Positions 1 to 6,791 are shown, numbered from the stretch's first letter. The stretch is 8,350 bases of DNA from an uncultured Clostridia bacterium (GCA_947175045.1 CAMWLH010000078.1:1-8350), one strand, 5' to 3'. A program made the numbers and translations. The notes: generated by a model not told the origin, from the letters alone.

Positions 1-1142
1 TGAATAACTTTCTCTCGCTCTGTTTCCAGATCTCGTATTTCTTCATCCATTGCTGTCAATACTGCAGCAATAGCTTCTTGTTCTTTTGTGTCAGCAGGTA
101 TCTCAAATTCAAATTTTTTCAAGTCCTTTTGATACAGGTGCTTTATGGTAGAACCTGCAGACAGCGTGTCAATAAATTCTCTGAAAACAGAGGATTGTAA
201 TACACGAAATAGAAATGCAGGTACAAGGCGAGAATTCGTCCTGAATACAAACACGCCACTGTTCAGGGTGGCAGGTTTATTAAGTTCCGGAACAATAGCT
301 ACCTTTCCAATAGTGCCATCCTTGGTTACCAGAACATCATTCTCTGAAACCTGGATATTGGTATCCATATCATAACGTTCCTTGGTAACATACGCAATGT
401 TGTCCAAGTTCACAGTTCCATTACTGAAATCTGTACCACCAATCAAATAACTGTAGCCACTTCTCAGATATTCGTGTTTTTTTAAGCCTTGCCATCCGAT
501 TCTCGCCTTTGGGATAATGACTTGGTTAAAAGTCACAGGTGTCCAATCATCAGCATAACCATCCAGGCGCGTCTTTTTTGTGATTAAATCTTCCAACGCA
601 CCATCACGAATACCCTTTTTCTTCTCGATTAGTTCTGCAAGGTCATCGATGTAGGTATCAAACTGAGAAAGAGTACGGGCAATTTCTTCTTGCTCTGGCT
701 TCTCAGGTAAATGTATTTCTGTATCTAATATGATGCTGTTGTAAAGTCTTTGAATAGTTGTCCCTTCCAGTGCATTCCACGGAAAAGAACGATAAAACCA
801 CCACAAAAATTTTCTATCGATTGCATCCTTATCCACTTTCAACCAAACAATATTGGAATCTTGAAAATAGGAATCCTTTCCGTCGAAAATAACAGTCTTT
901 CCAATAGTTCCAGCTGCGGAAATTAGAATATCGCCTTTTTCAGGATAAGGATATAACAGCTTATATTTTTCATACAATTCTTGCGAAATATAAGCATCGG
1001 CTTTGCCACCAAATGTACTAATTTTATAAAATGGAATCGCACCATATGTTTTAGTTTGGTTTTGAAAAATACGGCGACACATTTGAATGTATCCAATATC
1101 CCTCAATTGCTTTGTTGCCCAATCAGTAGGATAAGTTACCAT
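1..1142 (-). CDS. hsdS: Type I restriction-modification specificity subunit HsdS (3' end cut by window edge)
   Basis: HsdS is the DNA-recognition subunit of a type I R-M complex and binds two HsdM and, for cleavage, two HsdR. I translated the minus strand by hand: one open frame of 380 codons runs from ATG at 1142 to the window edge without a stop. The protein has two TRD-plus-conserved-region halves. TRD1 (about residues 1-143) contains IPFYKISTFGG and GDILISAAGTIGK. CR1 (about 144-190) contains LPEKPEQEEIARTLSQFD. TRD2 (about 191-345) contains NDVLVTKDGTIGK. CR2 begins near 348 with EIPADTKEQEAIAAVL. HsdS proteins are usually 380-450 residues, so only the end of the CR2 helix is probably missing. 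The start overlaps the hsdM stop by 7 bases (ATGGTAA), with AAGGA about 10 bases upstream inside hsdM, suggesting translational coupling. The DNA target cannot be predicted from sequence alone. Confidence 0.93.
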   Translation of the reverse strand, partial: MVTYPTDWATKQLRDIGYIQMCRRIFQNQTKTYGAIPFYKISTFGGKADAYISQELYEKYKLLYPYPEKGDILISAAGTIGKTVIFDGKDSYFQDSNIVWLKVDKDAIDRKFLWWFYRSFPWNALEGTTIQRLYNSIILDTEIHLPEKPEQEEIARTLSQFDTYIDDLAELIEKKKGIRDGALEDLITKKTRLDGYADDWTPVTFNQVIIPKARIGWQGLKKHEYLRSGYSYLIGGTDFSNGTVNLDNIAYVTKERYDMDTNIQVSENDVLVTKDGTIGKVAIVPELNKPATLNSGVFVFRTNSRLVPAFLFRVLQSSVFREFIDTLSAGSTIKHLYQKDLKKFEFEIPADTKEQEAIAAVLTAMDEEIRDLETEREKVI

Positions 1143-3826
1143 TTGTATCCCATCCTTTCCAGAGCCGATACTACTGCTGCTCTTGATTTCGCAGTTCTGT
1201 CCTCAATCTCACCAAGGGTGTGTTCATAACGCTTTGCAATCAACAGCACCTTGGAAGAAAGCGTATTCAGAACCTGCTCGACTTCATCGCATACATCCGC
1301 CGACAATTTTGTCATCCACTTCATATCAAAGAGAAGATGCTTGATTTCTTCATCGGTCAGTTCCGCATATTTTGTCACCAGTTTTTCATCAAGTGCTTTA
1401 CGGGCTGCTTTATATACCTTGTCCACGGCATCCATCTCGGCATACTTCTGTGCGTAAAGTGTCAATGCCGCATATTCATCTGCGTAGATTTCCGGCACTA
1501 CAGCAGTCTCAGCAGCAATTTTCAATGCCGCTTTCAGTTTCGCCTTACCAAAAGTACCATTCTTATTGCGAATGTCAAACTCGCCCAATTCAGGCTCTTC
1601 TTGAATAAGAGCCTCCATCTCATAAGTCTTGTCTTCGTCAAACAGTGCCACAAGCTGTACCATAGCATCCATAACAGCAGAAGTCTTCTTTGCGTCCAAT
1701 TCCTTAATGCGCTTATTCAAGTTTGCCTTCGGAATGCTGTCGCCCTTTTCATTGAGAGCTTCCTTCAGAAGACCTTCATCTCCGGACTCTTCTTCACGCA
1801 TTTCATCCAATTCTGCCTCCAGTGCTGCAGACTGCTCCATCAATGCAGTAAGTTCTGCAAGTTCCTCTGCAAAGAAAACTGTCTCCATAATTTCCTTCGG
1901 AATCAGCGCACCTTCAAAAGATTTTACCTTGGTAGTATCATCAACCTCTACAGTTTCTCCGCTTTCATCCTTCTGCTTTTTCTTCGCATATTCGTAATCA
2001 ATTTCTCTTGCAACCGCATAACCGCCTGCTTTGATAGCATACACATCATCCTGTAACTTTGCGTTCCAGTAATTCAGCAGGCAATCATAAACATCATAAT
2101 TGTCAAGCAGTCTTGCCTGTTCATACGCCACACGAAGCATTGCTGCAATCGCACGAATAAGTTCCTTCGGATTGGTATCTGCATCAATGCCAAGGAGAAT
2201 ATCCTTAACTTCCGTCTTCCACTGCTCAAAAATATCTTCTGTTTCATGTTGTTTTTCATCAAGGATGCTCTTGTCCTGGCTGATAACACCTTCAATCTCA
2301 CCAGATGCAAGGGCGAGTGTATAAATATTATGCACTTCATCAATGCAAGTAAAAATCTCCTGCTTGAGATCAGGTGCGATAGACCACAGTTTCTTAAGCG
2401 AATCAACATCTGTTCCCGGAATACCACCCTTTAAGTGGGCAGCAATATTCTGCGGAAGCGTATCATCAATTTTCGGGATGTATCTCGGAATGTTCAGATT
2501 GCCTCCGTTTTCATCCAACACATCGCTGTATTTCACAAAACGAGAGTATCCCGGAATAATGTCTTGATTGATGAAGGTCTGAACAATTTTCTCAATATCC
2601 TGTTCACGAAGTCTATTCTTGCTACCATCCTTCTTAAAGCCACGGCTGGCATCAATCAGGAAAATACCTTCTCTTGTTTCCGCATCTTCCTTATCGATGA
2701 TGATAATGCAAGCGGGAATTCCTGTACCATAAAACAGGTTTGGCGGCAGACTTACAACGCCCTTGATATATCTTTTTTTCAAGATTTCAATACGGATAGT
2801 TTCCTCGGCATTGCCTCTGAATAAAACGCCGTGAGGCATAACAATACCTGCTTTACCTTTGGTGTCCAACGATTTCAAAACGTGCAAGAACCAGGCATAG
2901 TCGCCATTCTTTTCAGGCGGAATGCTATACCCATCAAATCTCTTATATTTATCCTCACTCGGCTTAATTCCGTCCGTCCAAGATTTATCGGAGAAGGGCG
3001 GATTCATCACGATGAAGTCAAATTTTTTCAGTTCATCAAACTCATCTTTGTACTGCGGTGTGGACAGCGTATTGCCGCTCTTGATTTCGCCAGTACCCTT
3101 GTTGTGCAAGATGAAGTTCATCTTTGCCAAACCTGCGGTATCAGGATACTTTTCCTGTCCGAAGATAGTCACAATGGAATCACCGTTTTCGTCCACAGGT
3201 GCCTCATCAGCAGACCTAATAAGAAGGCTGCCACTGCCTGCGGCCGGGTCATACAATGTCCATTTCTTTGTCGGCATCTCCTTAATATTGCCAATGCCAA
3301 TCAAACGAGCAATAATACGGGACACCTCACTCGGTGTATAGAACTGCCCCTTGCTCTTACCGGATTCCTGTGCGAATTTCATCATGAAATACTCATAGGC
3401 ATCACCGATAATATCATCGCCACTTGCACGGTTATTTTTAAAGTCAATCGCAGGATTCTGGAATACGGCAATCAAGCCGGAAACCTTATCTACGAGTTCT
3501 TTACTGGAGCCTAATTCTTCCGGGTTATTAAAACTGACATCAGGAAGGGAACCCTGCAGACGGTTGTCCTCAAGGAACTTCTGGATAATCTTATCCACAC
3601 GCTCGCCTACGTCACTCTTGCCTTTTGCAGCAATCAAATCTTCAAAAGATGCACCCTTACTAATAGTAAATTCAGCAAAAGGTTGTCCCTTATATCTGTC
3701 AGACACATATTTGAAAAACAGCAGAACTAACACGTAATCCTTATAACGTGACGGCTCCACACCGCCCCTCAGCTTATTACAAGCCTCCCAGAGCATTGAA
3801 TACAATTCAGATTTCTTCACAGCCAT
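1136..3826 (-). CDS. hsdM: Type I restriction-modification DNA methyltransferase HsdM, long form
   Basis: HsdM is the N6-adenine methyltransferase subunit of a type I R-M system and uses S-adenosylmethionine on the site chosen by HsdS. The 896-residue protein starts with the HsdM N-terminal helical domain (about 5-150, e.g. LYSMLWEACNKLRGG). It continues with the conserved QFYTPSEVSRIIARL (161-175), SAM motif I DPAAGSGS (193-200) and catalytic motif IV NPPF (275-278). The catalytic domain ends near 450. Beyond it is about 440 residues of charged, mostly helical sequence, with a likely coiled coil near 653-713. The end (about 815-894) resembles the C-terminal HsdS-contact region of long HsdM proteins. 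Classical HsdM such as EcoKI is about 530 residues; longer ones are known. The start is ATG at 3826 with GGAGATAAAAGAGGG just upstream. It follows the HTH gene after 50 bases, with no promoter evident between them. Confidence 0.96.
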   Translation of the reverse strand: MAVKKSELYSMLWEACNKLRGGVEPSRYKDYVLVLLFFKYVSDRYKGQPFAEFTISKGASFEDLIAAKGKSDVGERVDKIIQKFLEDNRLQGSLPDVSFNNPEELGSSKELVDKVSGLIAVFQNPAIDFKNNRASGDDIIGDAYEYFMMKFAQESGKSKGQFYTPSEVSRIIARLIGIGNIKEMPTKKWTLYDPAAGSGSLLIRSADEAPVDENGDSIVTIFGQEKYPDTAGLAKMNFILHNKGTGEIKSGNTLSTPQYKDEFDELKKFDFIVMNPPFSDKSWTDGIKPSEDKYKRFDGYSIPPEKNGDYAWFLHVLKSLDTKGKAGIVMPHGVLFRGNAEETIRIEILKKRYIKGVVSLPPNLFYGTGIPACIIIIDKEDAETREGIFLIDASRGFKKDGSKNRLREQDIEKIVQTFINQDIIPGYSRFVKYSDVLDENGGNLNIPRYIPKIDDTLPQNIAAHLKGGIPGTDVDSLKKLWSIAPDLKQEIFTCIDEVHNIYTLALASGEIEGVISQDKSILDEKQHETEDIFEQWKTEVKDILLGIDADTNPKELIRAIAAMLRVAYEQARLLDNYDVYDCLLNYWNAKLQDDVYAIKAGGYAVAREIDYEYAKKKQKDESGETVEVDDTTKVKSFEGALIPKEIMETVFFAEELAELTALMEQSAALEAELDEMREEESGDEGLLKEALNEKGDSIPKANLNKRIKELDAKKTSAVMDAMVQLVALFDEDKTYEMEALIQEEPELGEFDIRNKNGTFGKAKLKAALKIAAETAVVPEIYADEYAALTLYAQKYAEMDAVDKVYKAARKALDEKLVTKYAELTDEEIKHLLFDMKWMTKLSADVCDEVEQVLNTLSSKVLLIAKRYEHTLGEIEDRTAKSRAAVVSALERMGYKW

Positions 3827-3872
3827 AGCCCTCTTTTATCTCCATTCTAATAAGTTATTCTTTAAAACATAC

Positions 3873-3888
3873 GCTATCATTCGATAGC
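3873..3888 (-). repeat. Short hairpin across the HTH gene stop codon
   Basis: GCTATC-ATTC-GATAGC is a perfect 6-bp stem with a 4-base loop. It overlaps the stop codon of the HTH gene (3877-3879) and lies about 47 bases before hsdM. On the transcript it is followed by GUAUGUUUUAAAG, too weak a U-run for a convincing terminator. It could be a processing or partial-attenuation element that sets the ratio of regulator to methyltransferase, or chance. Confidence 0.4.
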
Positions 3889-4071
3889 ACTCTTTCCGCT
3901 TTTTACCCACGCATCTAATTCAGAGGATTTAAACTTCCACTTCTTTCCGATTTTATGGGCAGGAATACCTGTGTCTTTTTTTATCCAGTCTCTAACTGTA
4001 ATAGGCTTAACACCTAAATATTCTGCGGCTTCTTCAATGCCTATCCATTTGTCATTCATCATTTCATTCAC
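3877..4071 (-). CDS. Small excisionase-type helix-turn-helix DNA-binding protein, putative regulator of the hsd operon
   Basis: This is a small protein (64 residues from the chosen start) that is essentially one MerR/excisionase-like winged HTH domain (helix_turn_helix_17 type). It contains IGIEEAAEYLGVKPITVRDW, then IPAHKIGKKWKFKSSELDAW, the typical recognition helix plus wing, and an acidic end. The start is uncertain. GTG at 4071 has GAGG eight bases upstream. A GTG at 4080 has its SD too close, and ATGs at 4062 and 4059 have none in range. The gene has its own promoter (4118-4146) and leads the hsdM-hsdS operon. Such domains serve as excisionases in mobile elements. With no integrase in view, I infer a controller of restriction-modification expression, possibly autoregulatory through the inverted repeat in its promoter. 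Confidence 0.85.
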   Translation of the reverse strand: MNEMMNDKWIGIEEAAEYLGVKPITVRDWIKKDTGIPAHKIGKKWKFKSSELDAWVKSGKSAIE

Positions 4072-4117
4072 TATTTTCACCTCGTCAAATGTTGATGGTT
4101 ACAAAACTCCTTTTTAT

Positions 4118-4146
4118 ATTATATCACCATTTTCGCCTGTTTTCAA
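4118..4146 (-). promoter_or_regulatory. Sigma-A-type promoter of the HTH-hsdM-hsdS operon
   Basis: On the minus strand, TTGAAA (4141-4146) and TATAAT (4118-4123) are separated by exactly 17 bases. A TG one base upstream of the -10 box makes it an extended -10. The leader to the GTG at 4071 would be about 40 bases. No other good promoter is seen before hsdM, so it probably drives the whole operon. Confidence 0.8.
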
Positions 4147-4193
4147 TAGGTTATGTGATGTTTATTGATGTTTTGTGATATTTCAGGCGAAAA
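4130..4193. promoter_or_regulatory. Split 10-bp inverted repeat, candidate operator of the HTH regulator
   Basis: TTTTCGCCTG (4130-4139) and CAGGCGAAAA (4184-4193) are perfect inverted copies with 44 bases between them and a centre-to-centre distance of 54 bases, about five helical turns. The proximal arm lies inside the -35/-10 spacer, where a bound protein would block RNA polymerase. The distal arm lies upstream of the -35 box. The layout suits cooperative or looped repression, most simply by the HTH protein encoded just downstream. The binding protein is inferred. Confidence 0.55.
4154..4183 (+). repeat. Three 10-bp direct repeats between the operator arms
   Basis: TGTGATGTTT (4154-4163), ATTGATGTTT (4164-4173) and TGTGATATTT (4174-4183) are consecutive imperfect 10-bp units. 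They fill the space just upstream of the -35 box up to the distal operator arm. The 10-bp period would place each on nearly the same face of the helix. They could be protein-binding iterons or phased bends; AT-rich chance repetition is possible. Confidence 0.5.
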
Positions 4194-4202
4194 AACCATA
4201 AT

Positions 4203-4242
4203 AAAAAATCCCGAGAGCTGGAAATACCTCCAACACTCGGGA
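4203..4242 (-). terminator. Rho-independent terminator of the DUF4268 gene
   Basis: On the minus strand the outer stem is TCCCGAG/CTCGGGA (7 bp). Inside it are a 3x3 internal loop and an inner TGGA/TCCA stem, and six T follow (4203-4208). It begins 35 bases after the stop at 4278. It should insulate the DUF4268 unit from the hsd operon promoter downstream. Confidence 0.85.
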
Positions 4243-4258
4243 CGTTTTGCTTTCAAGC
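4229..4258. repeat. Direct repeat, copy 1 (pairs with 5371-5401)
   Basis: TCCAACACTCGG (4229-4240) recurs exactly at 5371-5382. Both copies are followed within about 20 bases by TTTCAAGC. Copy 1 forms one arm of the DUF4268 terminator. The two copies flank the DUF4268 gene with its leader. Confidence 0.6.
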
Positions 4259-4277
4259 TACCTCTGTATTCAGTTGC

Positions 4278-5204
4278 TTATAAATATTTCTTAAAGGCTT
4301 TCTTCATTTTAAGAGCCATATCCATCATCCAATCAAATTGTTCAGACCATGTATCCTTATTATCGAAATCGACCGTTTTATACACCAGGATACGGCTTGC
4401 TTTTTTCTCTGGAAGTTCGTTCCACTCAAGTTGCACACCCATCTCCTGTTCAATAGTAGCCTTGTTGGAATAGAACTTATGATACAGTTCCTTGTCATCG
4501 GAAATATACCATTCCACAAGAGCGTGGTTGTATTTTCTTATTTGCGACATACTGATGTGGCAAGCAGAGGAGCCGACACTGAATGTCATCCAATGGTCGG
4601 TACTTGCTTTCCTTTTATTGAACTGCTTTGCAAATGCATTATTTTGGAATGCATAGTCATTAAAGGCAACCCAATAATCGTATCTTGCCTGCAGCGTAGG
4701 GGAATTGCTGGTATTACGCTTGATTTCCTTTGTCCAGTCATTCGGCTTTTCTACAACCTCGAACTTAACGGCAATATCAGAACTGCCGATTTGATACAAC
4801 TTGATTTCAACAAGGAAGAACGCAATATTCTCATCGGTGTGATTGTTCAACCATTCGATAGCCGAACGATGTTCCTCTCTTGCTCTCTTTACAACCCAAA
4901 TCACGATATCAGCAGATTTCCCGGAGGCATATGTAATCAGCTTCCCCAGGTGGTCATGGTTCGTATCCTCAAGCTGATTCTCGATGATAATTTTTCTATC
5001 AGTTCCGGTTTCTGTTGCGTAGATATCCACATTAAAGTCACCAACACTGGACTCCGTCTCATCAACGGTTATCTCCAATCCAACGGCATCTGCCAACAGG
5101 GTAAGATTATCCTCTTCCGCAAGCCAAGGAGTAAAGTCCAATGCTTCATGCGGCCAGACCTTTCGTAAGTCTTTTATTTCTTTTAATTTCCCTAAATTTA
5201 TCAT
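4278..5204 (-). CDS. DUF4268 protein with PD-(D/E)XK nuclease-like N-terminal half
   Basis: The 308-residue protein has no signal peptide or membrane segment, so it is probably cytoplasmic. The N-terminal half looks like a PD-(D/E)XK-type core: VGDFNVDIYA (54-63, D60 the likely catalytic Asp, D56 alternative), then IIIENQLEDT (72-81, E75-x-Q77), and NHDHLGKLITYA (82-93). The C-terminal half (about 165-305, rich in W, Y, F) matches my memory of the DUF4268 family. E-x-Q instead of E-x-K is known in active restriction enzymes such as BglII. The start is ATG at 5204 with AAGGAGG nine bases upstream. It has its own terminator and so is probably a single-gene unit between rlmD and the hsd operon. 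The family is often seen near defence genes, but its function is not established. A nuclease or DNA-binding role is inferred from the fold-like motif. Confidence 0.88.
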   Translation of the reverse strand: MINLGKLKEIKDLRKVWPHEALDFTPWLAEEDNLTLLADAVGLEITVDETESSVGDFNVDIYATETGTDRKIIIENQLEDTNHDHLGKLITYASGKSADIVIWVVKRAREEHRSAIEWLNNHTDENIAFFLVEIKLYQIGSSDIAVKFEVVEKPNDWTKEIKRNTSNSPTLQARYDYWVAFNDYAFQNNAFAKQFNKRKASTDHWMTFSVGSSACHISMSQIRKYNHALVEWYISDDKELYHKFYSNKATIEQEMGVQLEWNELPEKKASRILVYKTVDFDNKDTWSEQFDWMMDMALKMKKAFKKYL

Positions 5205-5220
5205 GGTACTGTTCCTCCTT

Positions 5221-5309
5221 GTCGCAAGATAATCGTCTTATCCACTCGACCTATTACAAAATCATCTTATCAACTCAACCTTGTCCATTTTCAACCTGTC
5301 AACTCAACC
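5221..5309 (-). repeat. Three degenerate 29-bp tandem repeats in the DUF4268 leader
   Basis: Read on the minus strand, repeat A (5281-5309) and B (5252-5280) both start GGTTGAGTTGA. C (5251 down to about 5223) starts GGTCGAGTGGATAAGACGAT. A/B and B/C each agree at about 20 of 29 positions, and the motif GTTGA recurs inside A and B. Repeat C ends at the Shine-Dalgarno (5214-5220). C also contains GATAA-GACGA-TTATC, a 5-bp hairpin. A TTGACA occurs in A but has no good -10 at proper spacing, so I do not call a promoter. Likely roles are protein-binding sites or a structured leader controlling the DUF4268 gene. Confidence 0.6.
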
Positions 5310-5370
5310 CTTGTTTTTATTACACGGCAAGGGTAAATTGTTATCCAAAAGAGCAGATACGAAACGCACT

Positions 5371-5401
5371 TCCAACACTCGGAAATGCTTTATTTTCAAG
5401 C
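5371..5401. repeat. Direct repeat, copy 2, in the rlmD 3' flank
   Basis: TCCAACACTCGG (5371-5382) is identical to 4229-4240 and is also followed by TTTTCAAGC. Here the second arm of the hairpin seen at copy 1 is missing, and only TTCC/GGAA pairing remains. It looks like a broken or half terminator, and rlmD has no other convincing terminator before the DUF4268 leader. Confidence 0.6.
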
Positions 5402-5413
5402 CTTTTTCGGTAT

Positions 5414-6766
5414 TTACTTCTGTACTTTTGACATCAACACGACACACTCCACATGCCCCGTACGCGGAAACAGATCAAACGCCCGCGCCTTTTCCGTTTT
5501 ATAACCAAGCTCAGCAAGCCTTGCGCAGTCGCGGGCGGCGGTGGCAGGATTGCAGGATATCATAACGATTCTTTCGGGTGACATTTTCGCGCAGGCTGCG
5601 AGGGTTTCTTCTCCGCAGCCCTTGCGAGGCGGGTCGAGAATAATAACGTCGGGCTTCAAGCCTCTTTCGGCAAGATTTTCGGCGGCTTCTCCCGCGTCGG
5701 CGCAAATAAATTCTGTGTTGAAAAATTCGCTTGCGGCGGCATTGCGCTTGGCGTTTTCCACCGCTTCGGGAACTATCTCCGCGCCAATAACACGCCTTGC
5801 TTCCCGCGCCATGGAAAGTCCGATCGTTCCCGCGCCGCAATACAGATCAAGCAGAACCTTGCCGCGCGGCTGCGCAAATTCGGCGGCTTGCTTATAGAGC
5901 TGCTCAGCCGCGGGAGTGTTCACCTGATAAAACGACCTCGGCGATATCTCGACGCTCACCCCGCACATGGTGTCGGATATCTCCGCGCGCCCTTTCAGCA
6001 CTGTCTCTTTGTCCCCGAGAATAACGTTGGTTTTCTCGCTGTTGATATTGAGCACTACCCCCGTTATATGCGGGAATTTCTCCGTGACCTCCGCGGCAAG
6101 CCCCGACAGCTCGGGAACACTTTTCCGCGCGACAATGCAAAGGCATATCTCGCCGCTGTAATACCCCTTACGCAGGAAAATGTGCCGCAGAACCCCCTCG
6201 TGCTTTTCCTCGTTGTATATCGAGATATGTCGGCGGTTTATGTATTCCAGCACAAATTTCGTTATCTCCGCGAAAATCTCGGGCTGGAGCGGACAGCGCT
6301 CCACTTTGATAACACGATGGCTTCTCGGCGCGAAAAATCCGCAGTAAGCGCCGTTATCACTCCGCGCAAGCGGCATCTGAAGTTTGTTGCGGTAGTTCTC
6401 TGAGCATTCGCTGCCGATTATCGGGAGAAATTCGGGCGATAGATTTTTCCCGAGCCGCCCGAAAGCGTCACGGACTATTTGCTCCTTAGCCCGCAGCTCC
6501 GCTTCATAAGTGATATGACGAAAAACGCAGCCCCCGCATTTACCGAACATGGGACAGCTGCTTTCCGTTCTGTCGGGAGAGGATGTGATAATTTCTTCGA
6601 TTTTTCCGAACGCGTAGCTTTTAAGCACCTTAACTATGCGGCAGGATATAACGTCCCCTACCGCCGTAAACGGAACGAATACCGCCATTCCATCACATCT
6701 GCCTACGCCGCTTCCCTCGCTTGTGAGCGAGGTGATTTCCAGTTTTACGATATCGTTTTTCGTCAT
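5414..6766 (-). CDS. rlmD: 23S rRNA (uracil-C5)-methyltransferase, RlmD/RumA (TrmA) family
   Basis: The enzyme makes 5-methyluridine in 23S rRNA (U1939 in E. coli numbering; Gram-positive RlmCD also modifies U747) using SAM. The 450 residues are a usual family length. In order: a TRAM RNA-binding domain (about 1-60), an Fe-S cluster cysteine set C71, C77, C80 (CPMFGKCGGC) and C158 (ERCPL), SFYQVN (278-283), SAM motif LLDLYCGAGTIGL (305-317), ILDPPRKGC (376-384), catalytic Cys405 in SCNPATAARD, and the closing GHVEC with the base Glu440. All key residues are present. The start ATG at 6766 is the best available, but GGAG sits only one base before it, so initiation may be weak. A strong hairpin lies about 20 bases upstream and no promoter is obvious. 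The target site (U1939, U747 or both) cannot be decided here. Confidence 0.95.
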   Translation of the reverse strand: MTKNDIVKLEITSLTSEGSGVGRCDGMAVFVPFTAVGDVISCRIVKVLKSYAFGKIEEIITSSPDRTESSCPMFGKCGGCVFRHITYEAELRAKEQIVRDAFGRLGKNLSPEFLPIIGSECSENYRNKLQMPLARSDNGAYCGFFAPRSHRVIKVERCPLQPEIFAEITKFVLEYINRRHISIYNEEKHEGVLRHIFLRKGYYSGEICLCIVARKSVPELSGLAAEVTEKFPHITGVVLNINSEKTNVILGDKETVLKGRAEISDTMCGVSVEISPRSFYQVNTPAAEQLYKQAAEFAQPRGKVLLDLYCGAGTIGLSMAREARRVIGAEIVPEAVENAKRNAAASEFFNTEFICADAGEAAENLAERGLKPDVIILDPPRKGCGEETLAACAKMSPERIVMISCNPATAARDCARLAELGYKTEKARAFDLFPRTGHVECVVLMSKVQK

Positions 6767-6775
6767 ACTCCATAA

Positions 6776-6791
6776 GGAATTTCAAAATTCC
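6776..6791 (-). promoter_or_regulatory. Short hairpin at the rlmD start, overlapping the terminator base
   Basis: On the minus strand GGAATT-TTGA-AAATTCC (read GGAATTT/AAATTCC) forms a 6-7 bp stem just before the rlmD GGAG and start codon. Its 5' arm uses the last bases of the upstream terminator stem (GGAAT), so the two structures compete at the edge. A regulatory role is possible but unproven. Confidence 0.35.

Noticed and set aside
1220..2056. A 278-codon open frame on the plus strand opposite hsdM
   Set aside because: It is antisense to a clear hsdM, is cysteine/phenylalanine/leucine-rich as expected of a shadow frame, and shows no domain or convincing ribosome binding site.
3877..4080. 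Excisionase of an integrated element
   Set aside because: The fold fits, but there is no integrase or clear attachment site pair around it, and the gene leads an hsdM-hsdS operon, so a regulator is the simpler reading.
4338..5168. A 276-codon open frame on the plus strand opposite the DUF4268 gene
   Set aside because: Antisense shadow of a well-supported gene with its own ribosome binding site and terminator; no recognisable motifs.
5221..5309. Possible CRISPR array suggested by 29-bp repeats
   Set aside because: The repeats are directly adjacent with no spacers, only about 20 of 29 positions agree, and no cas genes are visible.
5281..5309. TTGACA in repeat A as the -35 box of a DUF4268 promoter
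   Set aside because: No acceptable -10 hexamer lies 16-18 bases downstream on the minus strand.
5308..5333. CCCTTG ... CAAGGG inverted repeat as the rlmD terminator
   Set aside because: Only a 6-bp stem with a 14-base loop and no T-run on either strand.
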